Below, piece after piece: positions 12,403 through 23,754 of a stretch of 64,000 bases of DNA. Position numbers and translations under genes: made by a program. The DNA comes from Gigantopelta aegis. Its lineage: Eukaryota > Mollusca > Gastropoda > Neomphalida > Peltospiridae. Each line of letters opens with the position of its first letter. The first letter of the stretch is position 1. The stretch lies in assembly GCF_016097555.1 (NCBI RefSeq), contig NC_054712.1, positions 46,506,323 to 46,570,322 of the forward strand. The letters run 5' to 3'. The notes under the pieces are model-generated. The model did no database searches, had not been told where the DNA came from, and was given only the letters and a program-made list of their open reading frames with translations.

Positions 12403-12786
12403 AGGGACATTCCCAAGTTTGCTGCATTGTAAGATGTTTCCTACTAATAAAATATTTCTACGATTAAACTTACATATTAAATATATTTTCTTGTTTGGAA
12501 TATCAGTGTCTGTATATTCCATATGTTTCTGGTCGTCTTAATATTTGTAAGAAGCCCAAACTTAATTTTGTGTTCAAATAATTTCGTACGTATGAAAAGA
12601 AATATATTTTGGGAAATAAAATTAAATTTAAACTAGTACAAATATTAGAACGATCAAAAACAGGTTTAATATACAGCCACTAATATTGTATGCAGAAAAA
12701 TATATTTCATATGTAATTACAATCGTTAAAAACTCTCTGTTAGTCAATAAAAACTTTAAAATTGCAGCAAACTCAGGACTGTCCCT
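12403..12786. mobile_element. MITE-2 copy a (TTAA target)
   Basis: Terminal inverted repeats start AGGGACATTC.. and end ..ATTGCAGCAAACTCAGGACT GTCCCT, flanked on both sides by TTAA (12399-12402 and 12787-12790). It is 384 bp and non-coding. Copies lie at 42874-43256 and 50404-50936. TTAA duplication is the known hallmark of piggyBac-type transposition; the family is inferred from that. Confidence 0.85.
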
Positions 12787-12879
12787 TTAATTATCTAAAT
12801 ATCTCAAGTTTTGTTGTTTTAGTGTAATCACATTAGCCGTGGCCATTTATCAGCAAATTTAAATGATTGAATTTTCAAG

Positions 12880-13180
12880 CCACTTATTTTCATTTATTTC
12901 ATTTCAACTTATGTCCGTGCTTATATCCAATTAAGGTTCAAACACGACGTCCTGGACAGACACCTCAGATATCTGGGCTGTCTGTCTGACAGTGGGTTAG
13001 TTGTTAATTGTTAGTAAGAGAGAAGAGTGTGTAGTGGCCTTACACCCACCTATTAAGTCGATAAAACTCGCTCTGGGTTGGAACCGGCACCGAGCTGCGA
13101 ACCCTGTACCTACCAGTTTTATGTACTATGGCTTAACCACGACGTCACAGAGGCCGGTAGCCACTTATTGTATAGGAAGA
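12880..13180 (-). repeat. SINE-D copy (H2-like head, unrelated body)
   Basis: On the minus strand the tRNA-like head includes 'gtgacgtcgtggttaagcca' and box-B-like 'acagggttcgcag'. A body follows with 'gtaaggccactacac', 'cttactaacaatt' and 'ttaattggatataagcacg'. The same body recurs at 51040-51280 and, inverted, at 19325-19480. Confidence 0.75.
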
Positions 13181-13184
13181 CACC

Positions 13185-13640
13185 ACAGGGTTTTGATTTA
13201 CGGAAACTACGTAATTGGTTAATAACAATGTTGGCAATGCGATTAGTTTTACAATGATTCACTTTTATTTACTACCTGCTTATTACAAAATCGTGTAAAT
13301 CATGTGCACATATTGCCTACATTTATCCTCAAAGGTTTTAACAAAAGAATTAACTATGAACTATATGGTTTAGATATGTTACTGTATTCATTATATTCTC
13401 AATAAAGTGTAGTCCAAAGGCACTTTTTTATGCATAATTTTAAATACTTTTTAAATACAAATTTTAAAGTTTTTTTAAGTAAATACATATGCAGTTGCGA
13501 AAATGTTTTTTGCCTGGTTTTAAATTTACAATGTTATAAAGCTGATGTTTAATGTAGGCAAGTGCGAGTGAAACTTTAAAATGTAGCAGAGGCATCAGGG
13601 TATTTTCTTGTTAGATTTATTAATGTAGTAGTAGTGCCCC
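13185..13640. repeat. Orphan promoter-upstream block P2
   Basis: Colinear with the sequence upstream of the RTX copy 1 TATA box (10026-10335) over both of its halves, but no TATA box, exon 1 or coding exon lies beside it. A SINE-D head abuts where the TATA would be. It retains about 180 bp that P1 has lost. Confidence 0.75.
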
Positions 13641-14799
13641 TTACCGTTTCAAATGGCTCTGAGCATACATATGCTGTAGCCGGGTTGTATGTGAGTGTGC
13701 GGGTTCTAAACATAATATACAAGTTCAGTTTTAGAATGACCTCTTGCAGGTAGGAGTTTTAGCCACATATGTTACTATTGTCGTCTTTGGGATTTGATTT
13801 GGTAGTATACACCCTATTAAGTAGGCTTTTGTGGGTAGGACAAACATTTTCATATTACAGCACTCAAATTATTAATTAATCACACTCTGCCCTTTGTATC
13901 TTGGTTCAAATGATTTTTGTATCAAATGGAATGCATATTGCTGAACTGAATCAGGAATGATACTGTTATAATATATTTCTTTATATATAAAGCATATAGA
14001 GATAAAACACTCTTACTTGTTTTCAAGAACAGCAGTCGCATGTGAGGGTATTTGGGGGTTGTTATCCCCAAAGGCAGCATCAAACCCCCATAAATATTTT
14101 AGAACATATTATATATAAATAAATATTCCAATATCGTCATTAACAAAATAGAAGTTAACAGTATTTATTCATTAAATAGGCAATTTATTTTTTAATTAAA
14201 TATTTCTATTGTTATAGCACAACAAGGATTAATTTACCAGGTTGTGCACCTTACATCTTGGTTTAACTGATTGTTTCGATCAAAAGGAATACTGACTGAT
14301 TAATTACATCAAGTTCTATACTGTTATAACATATAATGCAATTACATTGAGAGAAAAATTGTTACATTTGGCGGCTGTTTCGGTGGAGGGTAACCCTCAT
14401 TAGAAGCATCAAACTCATAAAATAGTTTGCAACATATCCATTTCAAAGAAAAATAGTAATCAATTATACAAGTTAACAGTGCATAGAATAAGCAAATATT
14501 TGAAAACTAAATGTTTTAATGTTACAGCACATAAGAGGTTAATTCATTATGTTGTGCAGAATTTCAAAAACTACGGCCTCCTTTTCCAAATAGTAGACAC
14601 CCAGATGCTTCCAATGAGAGCAATTTCAGCTTGTTATACCTCCGCAGGTCAGGTCAGGTCATACAGCTTTACGTGCGCATTTAGAGCAAGCTGTTGTAGC
14701 GCACGCCTGTCCAGGACAGGAAAGGTGGGGGGAGGAGGGACCGCTTGCACTGGTAGGTGCAAGTGAGCACCAGCAGCCCGACCGTGGTCAGTAGCAGGC
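13641..14799. other. No recognised gene
   Basis: AT-rich unique-looking sequence. Two related segments, near 13860-14150 and 14215-14420, share 'taatt.ac' and 'catcaaa.ccc' blocks and may be an old duplication. No coding evidence. Confidence 0.35.
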
Positions 14800-14819
14800 G
14801 GGGGGGGGGGGGGGGGGGG
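14800..14819. repeat. Poly-G tract
   Basis: An uninterrupted G run. Similar runs recur at 10194, 17292 and 51434 and may mark fragile or poorly sequenced sites. Confidence 0.9.
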
Positions 14820-15009
14820 TAATGGTGCTATGGAATTTTGAATGGAGCAAGAATTATGCAAAAAGAGAAAAGGTGCGTATGTTTGATTGAGGAATTTGGG
14901 CGCAATTTTGAACGTTCGGTCAAAAAGAAAGTTCCGGAGCTAATAGGTTTTATACCTCCGCCTGGGGTATCTCCTTAAATAAAGCCCTTTCATAGCCTCG
15001 GCCATTACA

Positions 15010-15560
15010 CTAAGCAGGGGGTACAGTTAATAAAATGCGTGTTTATAGTGTGTTCAAGAATGGAGTTTGGAGCTGAGCCATTTATACTTAATGATATGAT
15101 TAGATCGCATAGAAGAGCGTTGTCTATGTTTTGGTGTGGGGTAGCTCCTATGCATATATAGCAACTGGTCGTTACAGTAACACCCCAGTTGATGAGAGAA
15201 TTTCTTTTAATTGTAACAACTGTGTAGAAATTGGACAGCATGTCCTGTTCCATTGCCCCATATATAAATATTTGAGGGAGATTTTATTTATTTATGTATA
15301 GAATGATGGGATGGGTTTATAACTGCTACAGACCCAGAACAAATATCATATATCCTATCCAGTCATACTTTATTCAGATTAAGATCCAAGACCTTCAAAT
15401 TAATTTTAGAAAAGTGTCATGGTGCTTTATAAGTCAACTAAATTTTATTTTTAAAAATTTAAAGTTAAGTGTAGATTATTAACTGTATTTTGGGGGGTTT
15501 AGTTAGATATATCTTTTATATTTTTTATTTCATGTTAAATGTTTTTAATAAAATATGTTT
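15010..15560 (+). mobile_element. LINE 3' end remnant (C-terminal Cys/His domain)
   Basis: Plus-strand translation with frame changes shows FWCGVAPMHI, then a C-x2-C ... EIGQHVLFHCPIYKY pattern as in the zinc-binding C-terminus of non-LTR retrotransposon polyproteins, followed by a short tail around 15340-15450. Stops and frameshifts make it inactive. Confidence 0.55.
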
Positions 15561-16095
15561 TAATGTAATATTTATATATTTTATGTGTCGATTATTAATA
15601 TTTTATAGTCTCATAATTCCATATAGAGTGGCTCAGTGTTATATAAGATTGTATTGTGTTTAGTGATGTTTTATGTTTGAACTGAGCTGACTGCCTTGTC
15701 TTTGTCTTGTCTGTATAAACGTGCCTAAAAAGACGTCCCCACCCCCCACCCCAAGTCATACATAACCTGATTTTGCCAAGACAATATCGCTGTTTATGAA
15801 ATAAAATGTAATTTGTATTGCTATATATGTTGCAACCAAACATGTATACCTTATTAAATACGTAATAAAGTAGGTTTTAATACTACATTTATTTTGCTGC
15901 AAGTTATAATTCTAAAGAGAGAAGTTCTAGTAGATACACGTACGTAAACTGTACACGCATCTTTAATTCCAGTCCGCCATTACTAGATATTCAAATAACA
16001 TAAGAATATCTGATGCGGTGTCTTTTTGAATAGAAATGACATCAAATTTGAATGACGTCATTTTGGATATCCTTATACAAAAATAAACTAGTACT
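15561..16095. other. No recognised feature
   Basis: AT-rich sequence with no gene or repeat assignment. Confidence 0.35.
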
Positions 16096-16099
16096 ACAA

Positions 16100-16350
16100 A
16101 TGAATGATGACTATGAATACATATGTATATATAAAGGTTATTACCAGTGTTTTGGGGTATCGTTAATATCATATATTAGAAATGATGACTGTGAATACAT
16201 ATGTATATATAAAGGTTATTACCAGTGTTTTTGGGTATCGTTAATATCATATATTAGAAATGATGACTATGAATACATATGTATATATAAAGGTTATTAC
16301 CACTGTTTTGGGGTATCGTTAATATCATATATTAGAAATGATGACTATGA
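16100..16350. repeat. 78-bp tandem repeat, about 3.2 copies
   Basis: The unit runs from 'aatgatgactatgaatacat' through 'ttggggtatcgttaatatca'. The period is a multiple of three, so an open frame runs through it, but the translation is simply the repeated unit and is not evidence of a gene. Confidence 0.9.
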
Positions 16351-16578
16351 AGGAAGGACAAGTTTTATTTAATGACGCACTCAACACATTGTATTTACGA
16401 TTATATGGCGTCGGACATATGGTTAAGGACCACACAGATATTGATGGAGGAAACCCGCTGTCGCCACTTCATGGACTACTCGTTTTGATTAGCAGCAAGG
16501 GATATTTTATATGCACCATCCCACAGACAGGATACCACATACCACGGCCTTTGATGTACCAGTCGTGGTGCACTGGCT
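16350..16578 (-). repeat. SINE (core + T1), head truncated
   Basis: Read on the minus strand the core is followed by 'gcgacagcgggtttcct', 'gtggtccttaaccatatg', and the T1 tail. It joins directly to the 78-bp repeat array. Confidence 0.8.
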
Positions 16579-16739
16579 GGATGATGTCTATGAGTGCATA
16601 GGTCAATTATGGTGTGTCACCGTAATTTTTAAGGTACGGCAATAATCGAAATACGTTACACAATGACTTCTTTGAAAATGTGTGTGCATATTAGGGTCTC
16701 CACCAGTCCAAAATATACCTAAATATTTTGTCATCATAT

Positions 16740-16895
16740 AAAAGTTATAGTTTATTTTGTTGAACGACACCACTAGAGCACATTGATTTATTTATTAATC
16801 ATCGGCTATTGGATGTCAAACATATCGTAATTAGAGAGGAAACCCGCTACATTTTTCTATTAGTAGCCAGATATCTTTTATGTGCACCATCCTAA
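16740..16895 (-). repeat. SINE fragment (T2 tail)
   Basis: The T2 tail and 'aaacccgctaca' segment are recognisable. The head and most of the core are absent. Confidence 0.7.
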
Positions 16896-16934
16896 AGCTA
16901 GTTTTATTACAATATAATAATATACATTAATATA

Positions 16935-17175
16935 TATATATATATATTGGTTAATATTAATTTTAGCAATCAGATTAATTTTACGATGATTCTAAAAAAA
17001 AATTATTTCCTGCTTATTATAAAATCGTGTATATCATGTGTGACAATTTCCCAATAATTGCCCTTAATGTGAGCAAGTGAGGATGAAATTTTAAAATGTA
17101 GATTGGCGGGCGCTAATAAATGTAATATATATTGCCTAGGCGTCTTTTCTTGTTAGATTGTCGTGGTGCAGTGTC
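16935..17175. repeat. Orphan promoter-upstream block P3
   Basis: Matches P1/P2 from 'ttggttaatat' through 'aaaatcgtgta.atcatgtg' and 'gaaattttaaaatgtag' to 'cttttcttgttagatt'. It is the most diverged copy. No exon follows. Confidence 0.65.
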
Positions 17176-17291
17176 TTGAATGTTTACATTCGTGTGAATC
17201 TTAACTTCATTTATGTATTTACCTTACTTTAACATTCAGTAGCTTTTGTTCTTGCCGGGGTGTCATTAAGCATCCATTCATTCTTTTGGGT

Positions 17292-18050
17292 GGGGGGGGG
17301 GGGGGGGGGGGGTTGTATTGTTGTGGGGATTTTCTTTTCTTTTCGTTTCTTTTCGTTTCTTTTATTTTCTTTACTTTTCGTTTCTTTTCGTTTCGTTTCT
17401 TTTCTTTTCTTTTCTTTTCTTTTCGTTTCGTTTCTTTTCGTTTCGTTTCCTTTCTTTTCGTTTCTTTTCTTTTCTTATCTTTTCGTTTCGTTTCGTTTCA
17501 TTTCGTTTCTTTTCTTTTCTTTTCTTTTCTTTTCTTTTCGTTTCGTTTCGTTTCGTTTCTTTTCGTTTTCTTTTTTCTTTTCGTTTCGTTTCCTTTCTTT
17601 TCGTTGCTTTTCTTTTCTTTTCTTTTCTTTTCTTTTCTTTTCGTTTTTTTTTTTTTTTTTTTCTTTTTTTTTCTTTTCGTTTCTTTTTTTTTCTTTTTCT
17701 TGTTTTTTTTTTTTCTTTTTCTGTTTTTTTTTGTTAATTGTTTTGCTCTTATGTTGTCTATATCTTCTTGAAGGTTTTTTGTTTGGTGTTTGTTTTTGTT
17801 GTTTTGTTTTGTTTGATTGTTTGTATGATTATTAGTCTGTTTTGTTGTTTCTTTTCCTTTGGGGTGGGGGGGTGGGGGTGGGGTTTTTTGAGGGGTAGTG
17901 GTTTTGGTTTGGTTTGGTTTTCGGGGTGGTGGTGGTTTTATTACTATTATTAATTTTTGTTGTTGTTTCTTGTTTGTTTGTTTGTTTGTTTTGTTGTTTT
18001 GGGGTTGTTCATTTATTTGCTTCTTTTGTGGAGTTATTATATTAGGTCTA
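17292..18050. repeat. Poly-G plus long polypyrimidine (TTTC/TTTTC)n tract
   Basis: A 21-base G run is followed by about 410 bases of nearly pure T/C on the plus strand built of TTTC and TTTTC units (17331-17740), then GT-rich low-complexity sequence. The unit equals the T1 SINE tail repeat, so it may be an expanded SINE tail. Reading frames of Phe/Ser/Val in it are artefacts. Confidence 0.9.
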
Positions 18051-18064
18051 GTTATATAAATGTG

Positions 18065-18275
18065 TCCACTGTTTTGGCACGAATGGTACATCAAGGGCCT
18101 TGGTATGTGCTATCATGCCTATGGGATGGTGCATATAAAAGATCCCTTGGTGCCTATGAAGTAGCAAGTTTTCTCTCTCAATATCTGTGTGGTCCTTAAC
18201 CATATGTTCGACGCCATATAACCTTAAATAAAATGTGTTGAGTGCGTCGTTAAATAAAATATTTCCTTCCTACCC
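18065..18275 (+). repeat. SINE (core + T1)
   Basis: The core from 'gtacatcaagggccttggta' runs to the T1 tail 'gcgtcgttaaataaaatatt'. The head is lost. Confidence 0.8.
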
Positions 18276-18574
18276 ATTTGGTCGTTAAACTCGCTATGTG
18301 TGGGAGCCGGCACTGGGGTGCGAACCCAGTATCTACAAGCGTTCTGAATTTATTCTTATAAATATTACTTGAACTGACTACATACAAATGTGAAAGGTGG
18401 CCTGCCACTGGATGACGTTAGATGTATAGTACCTGTAATTATCCTAATGTTAAACGTGATTAACAATACACGATGAAGCAGTATATCAAGTCATTATATC
18501 ATGTTAACCACACGTGTCGTTAGTTACAAGGTATGACACTCCATTTTCATTTAATTATTGGCTATTATTTATTG

Positions 18575-18966
18575 AAAAGTTTGTTTTATTTAACGACGCC
18601 GCTAGAGCACATTGATTTTTTATCTTATCATCGGCTATTGGACGTCAAACATATGGTCATTCTGACACTGTTTTTAGAGGAAACCCGCTGTCGCCACATA
18701 GGCTACTCTTTTTACGACAGGCAGCAAGGGATCTTTTATTTGCGCTTCCCACAGGCAGGATAGCACAAACCATGGCCTTTGTTGAACCAGTTATGGATCA
18801 CTGGTCGGTGCAAGTGGTTTACACCTACCCATTGAGCCTTGCGGAGCACTCACTCAGGGTTTGGAGTCGGTATCTGGATTAAAAATCCCATGCCTCGACT
18901 GGGATCCGAACCCAGTACCTACCAGCCTGTAGACCGATGGCCTGCCACGACGCCACCGAGGCCGGT
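18575..18966 (-). repeat. SINE (H2 head, core, T2-like tail)
   Basis: On the minus strand it runs from 'ggcctcggtggcgtcgtggc' with box-B-like 'ggttcggatccc' through the core variant with 'aaccagttatgg'-type sequence. The tail resembles T2 rather than the T1 tail usual for H2 elements, making this copy a chimera. Confidence 0.75.
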
Positions 18967-19117
18967 ATTATTTATTGATGAAAACCTACATTTTGCCAAA
19001 GGTTAACTTTCCAGTAAATTTATAGAATATAAGTTATACGGGTTTAAATTTATTTTACGGTATACTTTGTATTTCCAACAACGAGTAAAATGTGTTTTCC
19101 CGGCGTTTGCTTTCACG

Positions 19118-19320
19118 TAAAGCACTCTTTTCGATTAGCAGCAAGGGATCTTTCATATGCACCATCCCACAGGCTGGGTAGTACATACCACGGTCTTTTA
19201 TATGCCAGTCTTGGTGCACTGGCTGGAACGAGAAATAGCACAACGGGCTCACCGACGAGGATCGATCCCAGACCGATCTCGCATCGAACGGACACTTTAC
19301 CACTGGGCTACGTCCCGCCC
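19118..19320 (-). repeat. SINE 5' part (H1 head + core)
   Basis: The minus strand reads 'gggcgggacgtagcccagtg', 'gggatcgatcc' and the core, ending at the 'gctgctaatcgaaaagagt' segment. There is no tail. Confidence 0.75.
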
Positions 19321-19324
19321 CAAA

Positions 19325-19480
19325 TGGGTAGGTGTAAGGTCACTACAACAACTTCTCTCTTACTAACAATTAAATGCTAACCCATCTGTCCTGGACAGAC
19401 AGCCCAGATAGCTGTGGTGTGTGCTCAGGACAGTGTGTTTGAGCCTTAATTGGATATAAGCACGAACACAAGTTATAATG
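19325..19480 (+). repeat. SINE-D body fragment
   Basis: Matches the body of the 12880-13180 and 51040-51280 elements: 'gtaaggtcactacaac', 'cttactaacaatt', 'tgtcctggacag' and 'ttaattggatataagcacga'. Confidence 0.7.
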
Positions 19481-19664
19481 AATGAATGAAGGAATTAATA
19501 GATTCTGCGGTAATTTTCAAAAATACTACAACATTGAAAGAACCAAAATCAAAATCATGTATAATAATCGATATTTTTTTTAAATTATTTTTATTATTAT
19601 CTACACTTAAACTAAGTCCAAATAATGTTATTGACGTGTCTATATCCAATAAAGGTTCGGCAAG

Positions 19665-20225
19665 GCCAGAAAGAAAGAAATGTTTTATTTAACGACGCAC
19701 TCAACAATTTTTTTTTACGGTTATATGACGTCAGACATATGGTTAAGGACCACACAGATTTTGAGAGGAAACCCGCTGTCGCCACTTCATGGGCTACTCT
19801 TTCCGATTAGCAGCAAGGGATCTTTTATTTGCACTTCCCACAGGCAGGATAGCACAAACCATGACCTTTGTTGAACCAGTTATGGATCACTGGTCGGTGC
19901 AAGTGGTTTACACCTACCCAGTGGTAAAGCGTTCGCTTAACGTGTGGTAGGTCTGGGATCGATTCCCGTCGGTGGGCCCATTGGACTATTTCTCGCTCCA
20001 GCCAGTGCACCACGACTGGTACACCAAAGGCCGTGGTATGTGCTATCATGTCTATGGATTGGTGCATATAAAAGATCCATTGCTGCTAATCGAAAAGAGT
20101 AGCCTATGAAGTGGCGACAGCGGGTTTCCTAGATCTCAATATCTGTGCGATCCTTAACCATATGTCCGACGTCATAAAACCGTAAATAAAATGGGTTAAG
20201 TGCGTCGTTAAATAAAACATTTCCT
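19665..20225. repeat. Head-to-head pair of SINEs
   Basis: A minus-strand copy (19665-19920, core + T1) abuts a plus-strand H1 + core + T1 copy (19921-20225), so the two T1 tails point outward. About 250 bp of each could pair as a large imperfect hairpin. Confidence 0.8.
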
Positions 20226-20299
20226 TCATTCCGTTACAAAATGTTCAAAATTGTTTAATAAATTAAGTAGCATTCTATCATTCGCCCAGCCACTGGCCT

Positions 20300-20692
20300 T
20301 GCCACCGGCCTCGGTGGCGTCGTGGTTAGGCCATCGGTCTACAGGCTGGTAGGTACTGGGGTCGGATCCCAGTCGAGGCATGGGTTTTTTAATCCAGATA
20401 CCGACGCCAAGCCCTGAGTGAATGCTCCGCAAGGCTCAATGTGTAGGTGTAAACCACTTGCACCGACCAGTGATCCATAACTGGTTCAACAAAGGCCATG
20501 GTTTGTGCTATCCTGCCTGTGGGAAGTGCAAATAAAAGATCCCTTGCTGCTAATCGGAAAGAATAGCCCATGAAGTGGCGACAGCGGGTTTCCTCTCAAA
20601 ATCTGTGGTCCTTAACCATATGTCTGACGCCATATAACCGTAAATAAAATATGTTGAGTGCGTCGTTAAATAAAACATTTCTTTCTTTCTTT
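20300..20692 (+). repeat. SINE (H2 + core + T1), near full length
   Basis: The H2 head 'ggcctcggtggcgtcgtggt' is followed by the 'aatccagataccgac' spacer, the core with 'aactggttcaacaaaggcca' and a T1 tail ending in TTTC repeats. It is the same structure as the 45687-46074 element. Confidence 0.85.
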
Positions 20693-20844
20693 ATATAAAT
20701 GAAATTAAAAGCAAAAAATGACGGGTATAACGTCAGGGTGAGAGGGGTCTTGATCCTTTTGAGGATTTGGGTACGTAAAAACGTTATCAGTACCTATTTC
20801 ACAAAGTCGTTTCCTGTTGAAGCCCCCAACTGCTGCATATACAT

Positions 20845-20902
20845 GTACGTATGTATGTATATATGTATGTATGTATGTATATATGTATGTTTATATCCAT
20901 GC

Positions 20903-20950
<48 letters not shown>
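20845..20950. repeat. (GTAT)n and (GT)n microsatellite
   Basis: GTAT-type repeats at 20845-20890 lead into about 22 GT units at 20905-20948. Confidence 0.95.
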
Positions 20951-20955
<5 letters not shown>

Positions 20956-20974
20956 GTATATGTAGGTGAGGTAT

Positions 20975-21165
20975 GTTAAAGTTAAAGTTTATTTTGTTTA
21001 ACGACACGACTAGAGCACATTGGTTTATTAATATGGGCTATTGGATGTCAAACATTTGGTAATTGTTACATTGGTAGAAAGGGATCTTTTATATGCACCA
21101 TCCCAATATATAGCACATACCACGGCCTTTGATATACCAGTCGTGGTGCACTGGCTGGAACGATT
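20975..21165 (-). repeat. SINE fragment (core + T2)
   Basis: On the minus strand the core ends with a T2 tail 'gtgtcgttaaacaaaataaa'-like. It is internally deleted. Confidence 0.75.
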
Positions 21166-21700
21166 ATGTGTGTATTGATGTATGAATATCTATATATTGT
21201 ATGTATGTCGAGGTTGACTGTTACATATATAGATATTAAAGCACTGGCGCAGGAGATAATTAAATCCTTTCTGGCCTCACAAATTGTCCCATGCCGTTGC
21301 TGGGACTCGAACCTATGGCACTGAATCGCCCGCAACTCTGCAGACTTGCCACGATACGTTTTGAGCTATTGAGGCATCCATAAAAAGGATGCTCTTTAAC
21401 TCAACTATATGCATGGGGTCTACAAGTTACGCGGTCGATCCCACTTACGTGCATGAAATAGTGAGCAGACCTGGCACTGGTTAGTATATATTATGTATGA
21501 ATATCTATATATTGTATGTATGTCGAGGCTGACTGGTACATACATAGATATTAACGCACTGCCGCAGGGGATAACTAAATCCTTTCTGGCCTCACAAATT
21601 GGCTCATGCCGTTGCTGGGACTCGAACCTATAGCACCGAATCGCCCGCAACTTTGCAGACTTGCCACGATACCTTTTGAGCTATTGAGGTATCCATAAAA
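21166..21700 (-). repeat. SINE-F, two tandem copies of a different tRNA-derived family
   Basis: Units at about 21166-21380 and 21430-21700 read on the minus strand as a tRNA-like head with box A 'aatagctcaaaa' and box B 'aggttcgagtccc', then a body ending in 'acatacatacaatatataga'. A third partial copy lies at 22008-22120. Confidence 0.7.
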
Positions 21701-21701
21701 A

Positions 21702-22007
21702 GGAAAAGAAAGAAAGACACGTTTTATTTAACGACGCACTCAACACATTTTATTTACGGTTATATGGCGTCAGAGATATGGTTAAGGACCACACAGATAC
21801 TGAGAGAGGAAATCCGCTGTCGCCACTTCATGGGCTACTCTTTACGATTAGCAGCAAGGGATTTTTTATGTGGACCATCTCACAGACAGGGTAGTACATA
21901 CCACGGCCTTTGATATACCAGTCGTGCTGCACTGGCTGAAACGAGAAATATCCCAATGGACTCACCGTCGGGGATCGATCCCACACCGACCGCGCATCGA
22001 GCGAACC
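21702..22007 (-). repeat. SINE (H1 + core + T1)
   Basis: Near full length on the minus strand, with a TTTC-type tail at the left edge. It separates the second and third SINE-F copies, so it inserted into that array. Confidence 0.8.
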
Positions 22008-22122
22008 ATAAACATTCCGCTTACGTGCATGAAACAGTGCGCAGACCTGGCACTAGCTAGTATGCATTAATGTAAGAATATCTATAATATATTGTATGTA
22101 TGTCGAGGTTGTCTGTTACATA

Positions 22123-22785
22123 TACTCTGTCAAAAAAAGAAACGCATAGGCGAAATATTCATGGAATTATCTCTTTAATACAAAGTGGCATAATTTCGTT
22201 ATTTGTGATCGTATCACAGTAACATGATTATATGACAATGTTCTTGCTATGGACCGACGGCAGTGGAGGCGTTTTCGTCACCAAAAGCGTCGCACGAGGG
22301 CGCTGAAATCAGTACCTTGTGTGGCCACCAGCAGCAGCAATCACTGCGCGACATCTCCTAGGCATAGACTGAATGAGTCTCTGAATCCGGGCACGTGGAA
22401 TCCTAGCCCATTCTTCCTGCAGTGCATGTGACAGTTGTGGAAGCGTCTGAGGCTCCGGGTCACGCTGGCGTACACGTCTGTCCAGTTTGTCCCATAAATG
22501 TTCAATGGGGTTGAGATCTGGCAATCTTGATGGCCATGGCGGCACATTAATGTTCTCATTCTGTAGGAAATCCATTGTTACATGTGCCGTATGCGGCCTG
22601 GCATTGTCCTGCTGCCAGAGTTCTCTCTGTCAATCCAAAATGGGAAGAATGTGACGGCGAAGAATTTCATCTCCGTAGCATACAGCTGCCAGGTTGCCTT
22701 GTACGAACACAAGTTCACTTCTGCCGGTGTATGAGATGGCTCCCCACATCATAACACTCCCTCCAATCCTTAATCAACGGAACAG
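22123..22785 (-). mobile_element. Truncated Tc1/mariner-type transposon
   Basis: A terminal repeat with 'ctgtcaaaaaaagaaacgca' starts at the left edge. The minus-strand translation shows the transposase C-terminus with WGAISYTGRSELVF, QQDNARPHTAHV and PDLNPIEHLWD, the last containing residues of the DDE region. An in-frame stop (near 22629) and the missing N-terminal half and right terminal repeat show it is dead. Confidence 0.85.
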
Positions 22786-23420
22786 TTGTTATAAAGAAAG
22801 GGGAACGAATATACATATCTATTCTTATCTTAATATACTCAGACAGACATATAACTTATAACTTTACTCTTCGCTATATTGACGATTTTATATCATTCAA
22901 TAATAGCAGGATTAAAGATTATCTGCCATTGATTTACTCACGAGTGTTTCGAAATAAAGAAATATCTGAAGGTATTAGATCAGTTTCGCACATCGATCTA
23001 TTCATAGAGATTCCAATCGATACAGGTCTCCAAACTAAGCTGTATGACAAAAAGGGATGGCATCAACATTCAATGTTCCCTTTATTTCGAGCAATATACT
23101 CTTTGCTCCAGATTTTGGTGCCTACATATCACAACTTCTACGATACCTTAAAACATGCTCATATGAAACAACGCCATATCATTTTGGCATAGAAGTTGTT
23201 CTATCAGAGTTATGATGTCCAGGGTCCTCTGAGGGCATTCAATAAAGTTTATGGTAGACATTTGGAGGCTATATCTATTAATTACGATGCATCAATCACC
23301 AAAATTATGGCTGCTGCTATTCCAAATTTCGAAGACTTTTCCCTCATCGTAGTAACGGACTTAAATTTTAGTCTGTTTGTCACGACATATTTAAAGCATA
23401 ACAAAAGTACAGTATAGTAT
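22786..23420 (+). mobile_element. Retroelement reverse transcriptase remnant with YIDD motif
   Basis: One plus-strand frame reads FTLRYIDDFISFNNSRIKDY (RT catalytic YIDD), then LQTKLYDK. A shifted frame continues with FISSNI and GAYISQLLRY, and later FNKVYGRHLEA. The order matches the C-terminal RT part of a retroelement widespread in invertebrates whose clade I cannot name. Frameshifts and stops show decay. Confidence 0.6.
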
Positions 23421-23501
23421 TAGTTATGTCTACTTAGTAACTATGGAGCATGATAAAAAGCGAATGAATATTATATTGTTGTTTTGACCCCAAAACATTG
23501 T

Positions 23502-23575
23502 GATATATATATATATATATATATATATTGATATATATATATATATATATATATACATACATACATATATATATT
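23502..23575. repeat. (TA)n microsatellite
   Basis: Interrupted TA tract. Confidence 0.95.
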
Positions 23576-23754
23576 TCGGGAACGCCTGATACCAGTGATA
23601 ACGGTGATTCATAAATGCATGTCATCACATCACATCCAATGAACTTTTCATTTCCAGTGCAATCAAGGTATGTGATATTTTTCAAATCACATACTTAAAA
23701 ATTAGATATCTTTGCAAATTAGATGAAAATTAATCCATCCATCCATCCGAGGCA

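Noticed and set aside
16052..16372. 106-codon frame with an internal 26-residue repeat
   Set aside because: A 78-bp tandem repeat fused to a SINE; no domain or codon signal.
17260..18094. Long open frames rich in Phe/Ser/Val (plus) and Lys/Thr (minus)
   Set aside because: They are translations of the TTTC polypyrimidine tract.
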